From an uncultured beta proteobacterium (GTDB lineage: Bacteria; Pseudomonadota; Gammaproteobacteria; Burkholderiales; Burkholderiaceae), in the NCBI GenBank assembly GCA_903821995.1, contig CAIJNI010000005.1, positions 1-61,647 on the forward strand: a stretch of DNA of 61,647 bases, given 5' to 3'. Position 1 is the first letter of the stretch; each line of letters starts with the position of its first letter. The notes beneath the pieces are model-generated. The model was not told the DNA's origin and made no database searches. It saw nothing but the letters and a program-made list of their open reading frames with translations. Below are positions 27,186 to 36,436 of this stretch, one piece after another. The translations under genes and the position numbers were made by a program.

Positions 27186-28482
27186 AGCGATTAGATTTTA
27201 CAAGAGAAGATGGAGGTCGATGAATGCGAACCATTTTGATGGATTGTTGATCAAATTGAATTATTTCCATAACGCAATCGGCAATTTTGATACTGACATT
27301 GTTATCTGGTATCTCTTCTAGGGTATCTAAAAGAAGCCCATTGAGAGTTCTAGGCCCATCTGTAGGTAAATTGAGTTGGAGCAATCGATTCAAATCACGA
27401 AGACTAAAAGAACCAGAGGCCAGAAAGGTCCCGTCTTCTAACCACTGAGGGTTATTTGTCAGGCTTGGAAGGGAAGTTGTAAATTCACCAATCAGTTCTT
27501 CAACAATATCTTCGATAGTAATAAGTCCAAGAACGATCCCATATTCATCGACTACTAATCCAATGCGCTGTTGCAAGTCTTGAAAAAAATGGATTTGTTG
27601 TAAAACTTGTGTGCCACTTGGAATAAAGTAGGGTTCCAATAATAGGGATTTGAACTGCTCATGGCTAATTTCCTTGTCCCCAATTAATGAAATTGCTTTT
27701 CTGACAGAAAGAATTCCTATCACACGATCAGGATCAGAATCAGTAGTAGGAAGGTTGTGGTGATAGCTTGTTTCTAATTGATGGATGACTTCATCAATTG
27801 GGCGTGATAGATCAAGCGTTTCCATTCGAGCGCGTGGCGTCATGACATCGTCTACAGTGATGTTTTCGAGATTGAAGAAATTGACCAGAATATCTCTATG
27901 GTGACTTGGAATAAAGTGGCTGGTCTCGAGGACTAAGCTTCTCAATTCTTCTGGGGAGAGCCTGCCGGGATTAGATTTTCTAGTATCTAGGCGCATTACT
28001 CTGAGAAGTGCTGTTACAAATAAGTTAACAAACCAGACCAGGGGCGTCATTAACCAGACGAGGGGTCGGATGATCCAGCTTACGCGAGAAGCAATCGGAT
28101 CAGGAAAAGCTGCTCCAATTATTTTTGGAGTGATTTCACAAAAAATAATAATCATAAAAGCTACGATAGCTGTAGTCATCGATATGACGGATCCACTATT
28201 GCCGAAAAGATGAACAGCTATACCAGCGACTAATACAGGCACAAAAGTATTAATCACATTATTGCCAATTAGAATTACAGATAATAATTCTTCTGTGCGA
28301 TTCAATAGCTCAGTTGCAAATTTTGATCCTTGGCTACCTTTATTAGCGAGGTGCTTCAGTCGGTGGCGGTTTGCCGCCATCATGCTAGTTTCTGTAATAG
28401 AGAAAAAAGCCGAAAAAACTAACAGTAAAACTACGAGGGCTACTTGAGCCCACCAAGGCCACGCCTCGAGTAAAGAGTCCAT
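27169..28482 (-). CDS. CNNM/CorC-HlyC family membrane protein
   Basis: The product has 437 residues in the usual order: an N-terminal DUF21/CNNM membrane domain with three or four helices (residues 10-150, including FSAFFSITETSMMAANRHRLKHL), a CBS pair (about 205-330, DDVMTPRAR), and a CorC_HlyC transporter-associated domain (350-425, LASGSFSLRDLNRLL). Members are linked to magnesium/cobalt efflux or homeostasis; the exact ion here is unknown. The gene is upstream of pilB on the same strand and overlaps it by 17 bases, an arrangement typical of the order. Confidence 0.9.
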   Translation of the reverse strand: MDSLLEAWPWWAQVALVVLLLVFSAFFSITETSMMAANRHRLKHLANKGSQGSKFATELLNRTEELLSVILIGNNVINTFVPVLVAGIAVHLFGNSGSVISMTTAIVAFMIIIFCEITPKIIGAAFPDPIASRVSWIIRPLVWLMTPLVWFVNLFVTALLRVMRLDTRKSNPGRLSPEELRSLVLETSHFIPSHHRDILVNFFNLENITVDDVMTPRARMETLDLSRPIDEVIHQLETSYHHNLPTTDSDPDRVIGILSVRKAISLIGDKEISHEQFKSLLLEPYFIPSGTQVLQQIHFFQDLQQRIGLVVDEYGIVLGLITIEDIVEELIGEFTTSLPSLTNNPQWLEDGTFLASGSFSLRDLNRLLQLNLPTDGPRTLNGLLLDTLEEIPDNNVSIKIADCVMEIIQFDQQSIKMVRIHRPPSSLVKSNRYAHSE

Positions 28483-28586
28483 ATCAGTCTTTCAAAAATA
28501 GAAAATGTTTAGAAAACTATATCAAATCATCACTAAAAGGTTAAGTGATGATTTGTCAGGAAATTCGTAAAGACTGATAGGCAAAT

Positions 28587-29270
28587 TTAACCTTTAGTTA
28601 AATTAGTTTCAAAAAAATCCAAAGTTCTTGAAAATGATAATTTAGCAGCCTCTTCATTATAGGATGCTCGTTGATCGCAATTAAACCCATGATGGGCTTC
28701 ATATATCCATGTTTCTACTGCAGGTTGAGCTAATTTAAAGCCTTCAACGCTGTCCATAGGGATGTAACTGTCCTGAGTGCCAAAGTGCGCTATGACAGGG
28801 CAGGTTGGCTTGAGATCCTTTTCATTTGGAATACCTCCACCATAAAAACAACCAGCTACAGATAAACCCTCTAAAAGACAGGCGCTCCTCCAAGTCAAGA
28901 GACCTCCCCAGCAATAACCAAAAATACCAACTTTGCCTGCCTTTTTAGATTCGTTAATTGCTGCTTGAATATCAAGTAGGACCGCTTGGTTTTCTAGAGC
29001 ATCAACCGCAAGCTTAAGGGCAAAACCATCTTTCATATCAGTCTCAGAATAGCCCAAGTCAACATTCTTTTGTACCCGGCTCATTGTTGGCACTGCAAGG
29101 ACTAGGTATCCATGGGAAGCATAGCGATCTGCAACATCCCGGATATGAGAGTTAACGCCAAAAATTTCTTGGAGCAAAACTAAACCGCCTTTAACTTCAG
29201 AAGGTGGTGACGAGATGTAGGCGTCAAATTGATGACCGTCAGCGGCTACTAGGGAAACAAAGTTATTCAT
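28587..29270 (-). CDS. Dienelactone hydrolase family protein
   Basis: Alpha/beta hydrolase of 227 residues. The nucleophile elbow GYCWGG has Cys120, the hallmark of dienelactone hydrolase. The acid is probably the Asp in AHFGTQDSYIP, and the His is in YEAHHGFNCD. The LLQEIFGVNSHIRDVADRYA segment is also characteristic. Family members hydrolyse dienelactone in chloroaromatic breakdown, but many housekeeping homologues have unknown substrates, and no aromatic pathway genes are near. It is divergent from the ogt-like gene, with 46 bases between them. Confidence 0.9.
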   Translation of the reverse strand: MNNFVSLVAADGHQFDAYISSPPSEVKGGLVLLQEIFGVNSHIRDVADRYASHGYLVLAVPTMSRVQKNVDLGYSETDMKDGFALKLAVDALENQAVLLDIQAAINESKKAGKVGIFGYCWGGLLTWRSACLLEGLSVAGCFYGGGIPNEKDLKPTCPVIAHFGTQDSYIPMDSVEGFKLAQPAVETWIYEAHHGFNCDQRASYNEEAAKLSFSRTLDFFETNLTKG

Positions 29271-29316
29271 GGTTAATCCTATTCAAATATGTATTAATTT
29301 AGTGTAACTTACTGTC

Positions 29317-29841
29317 ATGAAGAAAATCTTTGCCATTGAAAAAAAACACAGTAAAGACATACCATTTTCAGCGGTGTTGGCAACCCCATTTGGAAAAATT
29401 GGCATAAAGACAATAGATGAGGATGGTCACCAAAATCTTTATGAAATTAACTATCTCCCAGAAAGCCAAGTCCTGATAGCACCCCAGAATACTTTATCTA
29501 AAGAGGTGATTAAACAAATAAAAGCCTATTTAAAAGACCCAGAGTTTCAATTTGAAGTCCCGTTATCAATTCAAGGAACTTTTTATCAAAGAAAGGTATG
29601 GGAGCAAATAAGCCAAATTCCTACGGGTCAAACGATAACTTATGGATCAATTGCAAAAATAATTAGAAGTGGACCGCGAGCAATTGGTGGGGCCTGTGGA
29701 GCAAATCCTTTCCCATTAATCATCCCCTGTCATAGGGTTGTTTCTGCTGCAGGATTAGGCGGATTTGTAAAAGAGAACAAACAAGGCTACTATCGCGATA
29801 TCAAGGGTTGGTTACTAAGGCACGAGAAGGCTTTGGTATAG
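29317..29841 (+). CDS. ogt: Methylated-DNA--protein-cysteine S-methyltransferase
   Basis: Suicide repair enzyme that moves the methyl group from O6-methylguanine to its own cysteine. The active-site motif IPCHRVV contains Cys138. The DNA-binding helix-turn-helix region (QISQIPTGQTITYGSIAKII, with Arg finger in GPRAIGGACGANP) precedes it. The length of 174 residues fits Ogt rather than the C-terminal domain of Ada. The N-terminal 80 residues are a divergent ribonuclease-like domain. It starts at ATG 29317 and is divergent from the dienelactone hydrolase gene. Confidence 0.93.
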   Translation: MKKIFAIEKKHSKDIPFSAVLATPFGKIGIKTIDEDGHQNLYEINYLPESQVLIAPQNTLSKEVIKQIKAYLKDPEFQFEVPLSIQGTFYQRKVWEQISQIPTGQTITYGSIAKIIRSGPRAIGGACGANPFPLIIPCHRVVSAAGLGGFVKENKQGYYRDIKGWLLRHEKALV

Positions 29842-29893
29842 CCTGTTGATTTTAAAAAATGGACTAACGAAAAATTAAATGAGGAGATCTTAG

Positions 29894-30550
29894 ATGCTAG
29901 TTTTGTGTGGCTTTGCATTTAGTAATTATTACAACAAGGTGAAGTTAGCCCTCATGGAAAAATTAATACCTTTTGAAGAGGAATTGATTTGGACGGGTAA
30001 GCCAGCTTTTGAAGCAGGATCCCCGCTGGGGAAAGTGCCATTCTTAAAAACACCTCAAGGAATAATCTCAGAGTCTGATGTGATTCTTGAGTATCTAGAG
30101 CAGCAGTACCCTGATGTACCCCTAATCCCAAGAGATCATTTTCAGGCTGCAAAAGTCAGAGAGATCAATACATACCTGAACTTGCATCTTGAATTAAGTG
30201 CCAGAAGTATCTATCCAGAAGCATTTTTTAAGCGCCCTGTTTCTGAAGAAGTCAAAGCAAGTGCACAAAAAAACTTAAAGCGTTTTATTCCGGTGCTTAA
30301 TGAACTGGCAGCGTATACACCCTATATTGCTGGGGATCAATTCACAATCGCAGATTGCTCAGCTATTGTTCATTTTCCTTTGATTTCATTAGCCACAAAG
30401 TTAATTTATGGGGAAGACATGCTAGCAGCAACTCCAGCCAAAGAGTATTCAGACCGGATGAAAAAAATGCCATCCATGATCAAAATAAATGAAGATCGGA
30501 AGGCGAACCAAGTACTTTTAATGGAAAAGCTAGCGCCTAAACCTGCGTAA
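29894..30550 (+). CDS. Glutathione S-transferase family protein
   Basis: The product has 218 residues. An N-terminal thioredoxin-fold domain carries FSNYYNKVKLALMEK, the cis-Pro loop GKVPFLKT and the glutathione-contact SESDVILEYLE. The C-terminal helical domain has AGDQFTIADCSAI. There is no CPxC at the N-terminus; a Ser/Asn (FSNYY) occupies that position. A GGAG site precedes the ATG. The substrate is not predictable, and no clear operon partner is seen. Confidence 0.9.
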   Translation: MLVLCGFAFSNYYNKVKLALMEKLIPFEEELIWTGKPAFEAGSPLGKVPFLKTPQGIISESDVILEYLEQQYPDVPLIPRDHFQAAKVREINTYLNLHLELSARSIYPEAFFKRPVSEEVKASAQKNLKRFIPVLNELAAYTPYIAGDQFTIADCSAIVHFPLISLATKLIYGEDMLAATPAKEYSDRMKKMPSMIKINEDRKANQVLLMEKLAPKPA

Positions 30551-30664
30551 AAAAAGAACGTGGCTTTTGTGTCTCTTAAGAATATGCCTTTAGTGACTTG
30601 ATTGGCTTTAGTTTTTAGACTTTGAAACTGTTAGAATGACAAATCACTTAAAAAATAAACATAA

Positions 30665-31204
30665 ATGCAACGACTTATTTTCTTTGCACACCAAATCGAT
30701 AAATTATCTGACTTCTTTGGCGTAGTTGCCAAATGGGCAGTTTTTCTATCGTGCTTTATTAGTGCAGGAAATGCAGTGATTCGCTATTTGTTTGACTATA
30801 GCTCTAACTCTTGGTTAGAAATTCAATGGTATATGTTTGCAGCCTGTGTCATGCTCGGCTCAGCCCAAGTGCTGCGTGTCAATGAACATGTTCGAGTTGA
30901 TGTGTTTTATGGTCGCCTAAGTAGCCGCACTAAAGTAAAGATTGATATTTTTGGATTACTTTTCTTTTTAATACCAGTCATGTTTTTGATGTTTTATTTG
31001 TCATTTCCACTTTTTCTTAAGATGTTTTTATCCGGCGAGATGTCAAATAGTGCTGGTGGACTGATTCGCTGGCCTGCGATGCTCATGCTGCCATTAGGTT
31101 TTGCCATATTGATTCTCCAGGCACTAGCAGAAATTATTAAAAGAGTTGCTTGGCTTAACAATCGCTATCAAATGGATACTCATTACGAAAGACCTTTGCA
31201 ATGA
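30665..31204 (+). CDS. dctQ: TRAP transporter small permease, DctQ-like
   Basis: Small membrane subunit of a tripartite ATP-independent periplasmic transporter. It has 179 residues and four hydrophobic segments (about 22-40, 56-74, 93-118 and 132-158). The pattern SNSWLEIQWYMFAACVMLG followed by NEHVRVDVFY is diagnostic of DctQ. The stop overlaps the dctM start (ATGA), so the two subunits are co-translated. Confidence 0.94.
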   Translation: MQRLIFFAHQIDKLSDFFGVVAKWAVFLSCFISAGNAVIRYLFDYSSNSWLEIQWYMFAACVMLGSAQVLRVNEHVRVDVFYGRLSSRTKVKIDIFGLLFFLIPVMFLMFYLSFPLFLKMFLSGEMSNSAGGLIRWPAMLMLPLGFAILILQALAEIIKRVAWLNNRYQMDTHYERPLQ

Positions 31205-32691
31205 GTATGGAAAATTTTGCACCCCTGATGTTTGCGGGGCTAATTTTAATTATGCTCATCGGCTTTCCGGTAGCTTTTTCGCTTTCGGCCTTAGGGCTAT
31301 TGTGCGGTCTCATTGCAATAGAAATGCACTGGTTTCCTGCTGCGTTCTTAACTGGATTGCCTTTGAATGTATTTGGGATTTTATCCAATGATTTATTGCT
31401 GGCGATTCCCTTTTTCACTTTAATGGGAACAATCCTAGAGCGATGTGGCTTAGCCGAAGATATGCTGGACTCAATGGGGCAGCTATTTGGTCCGATGAGA
31501 GGCGGCTTAGGATATTCGGTCATTATTGTTGGATTTATTCTTGGCGCCATTACTGGAACTGTTGCTGGGCAAGTCATTGCGATGGCGATGATTTCATTGC
31601 CGGTAATGATGCGTTATGGATATAACATGCGGTATGCAACTGGAGTTCTTGCTGCTTCTGGAACGATTACACAGCTTGTCCCGCCATCTTTAGTTCTAGT
31701 GGTCATGGCTGATCAGCTAGGCAAGTCTGTTGGTGATATGTATAAGGGCGCATGGGGCCCATCAATTTTACAAATCATACTTTTTGCGCTATATACCTTT
31801 GTCTTAACTCGGATCCGTCCGAATGATTTACCTGGCATACCAAAAGAAGCGAGAACCCTCTCGGGTTGGAATCTTTGGAAAAAATGTTTAAGAGGGATTA
31901 TCCCCTCCGCTATTCTGATATTTGCGGTATTGGGGAGTATGGGGGGCTTACCTGGCATTAATATCGCCATAGCCACACCAACAGAAGCTGGCGCTATGGG
32001 GGCTGTAGGGGCGTTTATCTTGGCAGCTATCCATCGTAGGTTAAACCTTGACATCATTAAAGAAGGCCTAACAAATACCATGCGAATTACTGCAATGGTA
32101 GTTTTCATTTTGATTGGTTCCCGCGTTTTTTCTCTTGTTTTCCAAGGGGTCGATGGCGCCAAATGGATTGAGCATCTTTTAAGTAATCTTCCAGGGGGGC
32201 AGGTCGGCTTCTTAATCGTTGTTAATGTATTTATATTCTTTCTGGCCTTCTTCTTAGATTTTTTTGAGATCGCGTTTATTATTTTGCCGATGCTAGGACC
32301 GGTGGCAGAAATGATGGGCATTAATATGATTTGGTTTGGGGTGCTACTTTGCGTCAATATGCAAACGAGCTTTATGCATCCCCCCTTTGGCTTTGCCCTC
32401 TTCTATTTAAGAGGAATCTCTGACACCTTATTTAAAAATGGCTCACTCCCTCGTAAAGTTGAATCTAAAGATATCTATTTAGGGGCTATTCCGTGGGTAT
32501 TGTTACAGCTTCTTCTAGTAGTTATTGTGATTTTTGTTCCTCAAACGGTGACTGTATTTCTGGATAAGGAAGTGACGATAGATCTAAAAACTATTCAATT
32601 AGAAGCGCCACCTGAGGATTCGCCGAATTCATCTGATCAATCAGACAAGTCAATGATGGATGATCTCATGAAAGAATATAAGAAAAATTGA
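31201..32691 (+). CDS. dctM: TRAP transporter large permease, DctM-like
   Basis: Large membrane subunit that moves the solute with sodium ions. The product has 496 residues with about twelve hydrophobic segments. Family stretches include LIGFPVAFSLSALGL, LAIPFFTLMGTILER, GTVAGQVIAMAMIS, ATPTEAGAMGAVGAF and the IAFIILPMLGPV region. A hydrophilic Ser/Asp tail of about 35 residues closes the protein. The matching binding protein gene is not upstream but convergent, at 33171-34256, with a small membrane gene between. Confidence 0.95.
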   Translation: MSMENFAPLMFAGLILIMLIGFPVAFSLSALGLLCGLIAIEMHWFPAAFLTGLPLNVFGILSNDLLLAIPFFTLMGTILERCGLAEDMLDSMGQLFGPMRGGLGYSVIIVGFILGAITGTVAGQVIAMAMISLPVMMRYGYNMRYATGVLAASGTITQLVPPSLVLVVMADQLGKSVGDMYKGAWGPSILQIILFALYTFVLTRIRPNDLPGIPKEARTLSGWNLWKKCLRGIIPSAILIFAVLGSMGGLPGINIAIATPTEAGAMGAVGAFILAAIHRRLNLDIIKEGLTNTMRITAMVVFILIGSRVFSLVFQGVDGAKWIEHLLSNLPGGQVGFLIVVNVFIFFLAFFLDFFEIAFIILPMLGPVAEMMGINMIWFGVLLCVNMQTSFMHPPFGFALFYLRGISDTLFKNGSLPRKVESKDIYLGAIPWVLLQLLLVVIVIFVPQTVTVFLDKEVTIDLKTIQLEAPPEDSPNSSDQSDKSMMDDLMKEYKKN

Positions 32692-33131
32692 GTGACAATG
32701 TGTTGTCCTCGAAAACCGGCCCATCATTTCCGGTAACAATCAAAATCATAGCGACACTATTGATGCTTTGCCTTCTTATGTTGGGGGTTAAAGTCTACTT
32801 AGGATCACCAAATAGTCATATGAGGTGGGAGCTGTATATTGGCGCTTTACTACCAATAGGCGTATGTTTTTTAGGGTATGTAGGTATTCTTAAAAGTACG
32901 ACAACAATAACTCATGAAAAGATTGTGCAATCGTGGATTTTTCCTAAGACCGTTTATTTAAAAGATATTAGCCAAATCAAGTTAATACATATGCCTCATT
33001 TTGAGTGGGTAGTTATCCCAAGAGTGATAGTAAGATCGAAGCATGGTGTTCAAGTTTTTCAAACCGCTCATCCAGATGTTCTAGCGGCTTTTAAGTTGCT
33101 AGCTTACGGAATAAAAAACCCCGAAAGATAA
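32688..33131 (+). CDS. Small membrane protein with a PH-like domain, unknown function
   Basis: The product has up to 147 residues. The most upstream start, TTG 32688, overlaps the dctM stop (TTGA); GTG at 32700 is an alternative. Two hydrophobic helices (about 18-37 and 49-67) form a hairpin, then a soluble region of about 75 residues reads like a bacterial PH-type fold (ITHEKIVQSWIFPKTVYLKDISQIKL). I do not recognise a named family. Being coupled to dctM, it may be an accessory of the TRAP system or simply a passenger. Its last codons lie inside the terminator hairpin. Confidence 0.65.
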   Translation: MSDNVLSSKTGPSFPVTIKIIATLLMLCLLMLGVKVYLGSPNSHMRWELYIGALLPIGVCFLGYVGILKSTTTITHEKIVQSWIFPKTVYLKDISQIKLIHMPHFEWVVIPRVIVRSKHGVQVFQTAHPDVLAAFKLLAYGIKNPER

Positions 33132-33150
33132 TCGATCTTACGGGGCTTTT
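33119..33150. terminator. Bidirectional intrinsic terminator between dctQM and dctP
   Basis: The stem CCCCGAAAGAT / ATCTTACGGGG has one mismatch and a five-base loop, with TTTT after it on the plus strand and an A-run (T-run on the minus strand) before it. It can end both the plus-strand dctQM transcript and the minus-strand dctP transcript, whose stop is at 33171. Confidence 0.8.
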
Positions 33151-33170
33151 AGTAATGCGCTGAGGGTTAT

Positions 33171-34256
33171 TTAAAGCTTCGCATTTTGCATATAGCCATC
33201 ATATGCTGCTTCAGCAAAGCGGAACCACTGGTTAGTTTCTTTTCGGAAATTAGAGTAATCCGCAAAGACTTTTTTCCATTGTGGATTCTTAGCATTTAAA
33301 TCTGCATAAACTGCCTCAGTATGCTTAAATGCCTCATCCATCAGTGGTTTAGGGATTCTATTGAGCTTAACGCCGTTAGCAACTAACTCTTTTAAAGCTA
33401 GAGGATTACGTGCATCGTACTTGGCAAGCATGTCGGTGTGAGCATACGCGGCTGCACATTCAATGATAGCCTTATTTTCAGCTGATAGTCCTGCGAATGC
33501 CTTAGCATTTACATAAAGGGACAATTGTGGACCGCCTTCCCACCATGCTGGAAAATAATAATTCTTAGCCACTTTATAAAATCCAAGTTTTAAGTCATCA
33601 TACGGTCCGACCCATTCAGCTGCATCTATCGTACCTTTTTCAAGGGCTTGATAAATTTCGCCACCAGGAATAGATTGCGGAACCACACCCATACGGGACA
33701 TGACCTCACCAGCCAGATTTGAAATACGCATTTTGAGACCTTTGAGGTCTTCAAGGGTTTTAATTTCTTTGCGGTACCATCCGCCCATTTGAACACCTGT
33801 ATTCCCGCAGGGGAAGTTAATGATGTTGTAATTGCTGTAAAACTCACGCATTAATCTCATCCCATTACCTTCATACATCCAAGAAGTCATTTGGCGAGCA
33901 TTTAAGCCAAAAGGAATAGAGCAATCAATTGCAAAAGTAGGATCTTTTCCATAAAAATAGTAAGGAGCGGTATGAGCGCATTCAACCGTTCCTTGTTGAA
34001 CGCCATCAACCACACCAAAGGCGGGCATGAGTTCTCCAGCGGCATGTGTTGAGATTACAAAGCGTCCACCGGAGAGTTCGCCAACTTTTTTAGCGAAAGT
34101 TTCAGCTGCTCCGTAAAGGGTGTCTAAAGGTTTTGGAAAGCTAGAAGCTAGTCTCCATCTAATATTTGCATTTTGTGCATGAACTGCTGGTGCCATGCTT
34201 GCAGCGAGAATTCCTGCAACCCCACTAGTACCGGCTATGAATTTACGGCGATCCAT
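33171..34256 (-). CDS. TRAP transporter solute-binding protein, TakP-like
   Basis: Periplasmic binding protein of 361 residues. Start set at ATG 34256 (MDRRKFIAG), with AAAGGAG seven bases upstream; the frame extends further but only as leader. The N-terminus is a Tat-type signal, DRRKFIAG then a hydrophobic stretch ending AVHAQ. Segments such as GKDPTFA, PFGLNARQ, NTGVQMGGWYR, KTLEDLKGLKMRI, LEKGTIDAAEWVGPYDD and PAWWEGGPQ resemble the 2-oxo acid binder TakP, so a 2-oxo acid or similar monocarboxylate is the likely ligand (inference). It probably works with DctQ and DctM encoded on the opposite strand. Confidence 0.92.
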   Translation of the reverse strand: MDRRKFIAGTSGVAGILAASMAPAVHAQNANIRWRLASSFPKPLDTLYGAAETFAKKVGELSGGRFVISTHAAGELMPAFGVVDGVQQGTVECAHTAPYYFYGKDPTFAIDCSIPFGLNARQMTSWMYEGNGMRLMREFYSNYNIINFPCGNTGVQMGGWYRKEIKTLEDLKGLKMRISNLAGEVMSRMGVVPQSIPGGEIYQALEKGTIDAAEWVGPYDDLKLGFYKVAKNYYFPAWWEGGPQLSLYVNAKAFAGLSAENKAIIECAAAYAHTDMLAKYDARNPLALKELVANGVKLNRIPKPLMDEAFKHTEAVYADLNAKNPQWKKVFADYSNFRKETNQWFRFAEAAYDGYMQNAKL

Positions 34257-34402
34257 AAAAAGCTCCTTTGTGATTATCTTTATAAATTTAGGCAATAACG
34301 AATTAAGATATTAAAGGAAATAAAAAAAAATAACAAAAATATAAGGGCTTAACCTTAGTCGGTTTAAGATATTAGTTAAATTAATCTAATTGAAAAGAAA
34401 TC

Positions 34403-35428
34403 ATGACCCAAAAAATAAAAACAACTATTGCTGGTAGTCTGCCTAAACCTGCTTGGTTAGCTGAGCCAGAGAAATTATGGGCGCCATGGCAATTACAGGG
34501 TGAGGCCCTATCCCAAGCTAAACATGATGCAATGCGTTTAGCCGTGGATGACCAGCTTCGAGCTGGGATTACAGTCATTGGTGATGGTGAACAAACTAGG
34601 CAGCATTTTGTGACCACTTTTATTGAAAGTCTAAATGGCGTGGATTTTGTTAACCGTAAGACAATTCGTATTCGGGACCGATATGATGCCGCTGTGCCAG
34701 TCTTAGTGGACAAAGTTTCTCGTGGAAAACCCCTATTTGTGGAGGATGCCAAAAAATTGAGGTCTTTAACCAAGGGGCCCATCAAATTCACCCTCCCTGG
34801 ACCGATGACGATGATTGATACTATTTATGACGATTATTATCATAGTCGTGAAAAATTAGCTTGGGCCTTTGCTGAAATTTTGAATGAAGAAGCGAAAGAT
34901 TTGGCAGCAGTTGGTGTAGATGTGATTCAGTTTGATGAGCCAGCTTTTAACGTATTTTTTGACGATGTTAAAGCATGGGGAGTTAAAACTCTTGAAAGAG
35001 CAGCGCTTAATTTGAAATGTAAAACAGCAGTACATATTTGTTATGGCTACGGGATCGAAGCTAATAACAAATGGAAAGAGACTCTGGGTAATGAATGGCG
35101 TCAGTATGAATCTGTTTTCCCGTTACTAGCTAAAAGCACGATTCAACAAGTCAGTCTAGAGTGTCAAAACTCTAGGGTGCCCATGGAACTCATCGGTTTG
35201 TTAAAAGGTAAAGATGTTTTAGTGGGTGTGATTGACGTAGCTAATCACAAGATTGAAACGCCAGAGCAAGTAGCTAATGTTCTTAGACAAGCAATGAAAT
35301 ATGTGGACATTGAGCATATTCAGGGATGCACTAATTGTGGCATGGTCCCTTTGCCAAGAGAGGTCGCTACTGCAAAACTCCAAGCCTTGGTTGCAGGTGC
35401 TGAGTTGCTCAGTAAAGAACTGAGCTAG
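34403..35428 (+). CDS. Core-type cobalamin-independent methionine synthase (MesD-like)
   Basis: The product has 341 residues, corresponding to the C-terminal catalytic half of MetE only. Zinc ligands are visible: His211 and Cys213 in HICYGYG, Glu253 in SLECQNS and Cys312 in GCTNCGM. The VIQFDEPAF homocysteine-site motif is at 174-182. It lacks the N-terminal folate-binding domain of MetE. From memory the sequence resembles the MesD group, which acts with the oxygen-dependent DUF1852 protein MesX. No such partner is seen in this window. The gene ends 12 bases from the convergent bioB. Confidence 0.85.
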   Translation: MTQKIKTTIAGSLPKPAWLAEPEKLWAPWQLQGEALSQAKHDAMRLAVDDQLRAGITVIGDGEQTRQHFVTTFIESLNGVDFVNRKTIRIRDRYDAAVPVLVDKVSRGKPLFVEDAKKLRSLTKGPIKFTLPGPMTMIDTIYDDYYHSREKLAWAFAEILNEEAKDLAAVGVDVIQFDEPAFNVFFDDVKAWGVKTLERAALNLKCKTAVHICYGYGIEANNKWKETLGNEWRQYESVFPLLAKSTIQQVSLECQNSRVPMELIGLLKGKDVLVGVIDVANHKIETPEQVANVLRQAMKYVDIEHIQGCTNCGMVPLPREVATAKLQALVAGAELLSKELS

Positions 35429-35439
35429 AAGATCTGTTG

Positions 35440-35466
35440 ATCAAACCGCAATTTCAGCGGTTTGAT
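35440..35466. terminator. Perfect 10-base hairpin at the convergent mesD-like / bioB ends
   Basis: Arms ATCAAACCGC (35440-35449) and GCGGTTTGAT (35457-35466) are perfect with a seven-base loop. The structure overlaps the last codons of bioB. TCATTTT follows on the plus strand, so it probably ends the methionine synthase transcript. The T-run is weak. Confidence 0.55.
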
Positions 35467-36427
35467 TCATTTTGGGATGAAGGCCGAGTTCTTTTAGAAG
35501 AAGGAGATCTTCCTGCGCTTCTGGGTTGCCAGTGGTTAAAAGTTTTTCGCCGTAAAAAATAGAGTTTGCACCAGCCATAAAGCACATCGCCTGAACTGCA
35601 CGGCCAAGTGCTTGTCGCCCTGCGGAGAGTCTGACGCGTGCCTTTGGCATGGAAATGCGTGCGATTGCAATTGTTCTTACAAACTCTAGAGGATCGAGTG
35701 GTTCTTGATGCTCTAAAGGTGTTCCGGCAACCGGCACTAAGTGGTTGATAGGAACTGATTCTGGGTAGGGATTTAAGTTGGCTAAGCGAGAGATCAGACT
35801 TGCGCGTTGACGTCTTGTTTCCCCCATGCCAATAATGCCACCACAGCAAACAGACATTCCAGAATGCCTGACGTGGGTCAGCGTATCAATACGATCTTGA
35901 TATTCGCGAGTTTTAATGACGGCACCATAAAAATCTTCACTGGTGTCTAGGTTATGGTTGTAATAATCAAGTCCAGCATCTTTAAGCGCTTGCGCTTGCG
36001 TCGCTTCCAACATACCTAGGGTGGCGCAAGTTTCCAATCCAAGGGCTTTCACTTCACGAACCATTTCAGCGACTTTTTCGATATCACGGTCTTTGGGTTC
36101 GCGCCAAGCCGCGCCCATACAAAAGCGATTAGACCCAGCTGCCTTTGCAGACTTAGCAGCCTCGAGAACTTCTTCTAACTCCATGAGTTTTGTAGCAGTT
36201 ACTCCAGTATGGTACCGGGCTGCTTGAGGGCAATAACCACAATCTTCAGGACAACCACCCGTTTTAATTGATAGGAGCGTGGCTAATTCAATATCTCCTT
36301 CTGGAAAAAATGTCTGATGTGTCTTTGAGGCAAGGGTCATGAGGTCATTAAAGGGAAGTTCATACAAAGCTTCAACTTCTTGAATAGACCAAGACTTAGA
36401 TGAATTTAAAGAATGAGTTGTGTTCAT
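35441..36427 (-). CDS. bioB: Biotin synthase
   Basis: Radical-SAM enzyme that inserts sulfur into dethiobiotin. The product has 328 residues. The cluster motif [12 protein letters not shown] gives Cys59, Cys63 and Cys66. [23 protein letters not shown] and the conserved [21 protein letters not shown] segment (split across the barrel) bind SAM, substrate and the second Fe-S cluster. No other biotin gene is adjacent. The accB/accC biotin-dependent carboxylase genes are in this window at 58184-60043. Confidence 0.97.
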   Translation of the reverse strand: MNTTHSLNSSKSWSIQEVEALYELPFNDLMTLASKTHQTFFPEGDIELATLLSIKTGGCPEDCGYCPQAARYHTGVTATKLMELEEVLEAAKSAKAAGSNRFCMGAAWREPKDRDIEKVAEMVREVKALGLETCATLGMLEATQAQALKDAGLDYYNHNLDTSEDFYGAVIKTREYQDRIDTLTHVRHSGMSVCCGGIIGMGETRRQRASLISRLANLNPYPESVPINHLVPVAGTPLEHQEPLDPLEFVRTIAIARISMPKARVRLSAGRQALGRAVQAMCFMAGANSIFYGEKLLTTGNPEAQEDLLLLKELGLHPKMNQTAEIAV

Positions 36428-36436
36428 AAAAAGATT

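Noticed and set aside
30551..30664. Promoter for the TRAP genes
   Set aside because: A TAGAAT -10 candidate exists near 30632, but no -35 hexamer lies at the right spacing.
31713..32357. Antisense 214-codon open frame inside dctM
   Set aside because: Complementary to conserved permease codons; no motif or start signal.
34296..34402. SAM riboswitch before the methionine synthase gene
   Set aside because: The gap is AT-rich with only a seven-pair stem with a bulge (near 34350); no SAM-aptamer elements were recognised.
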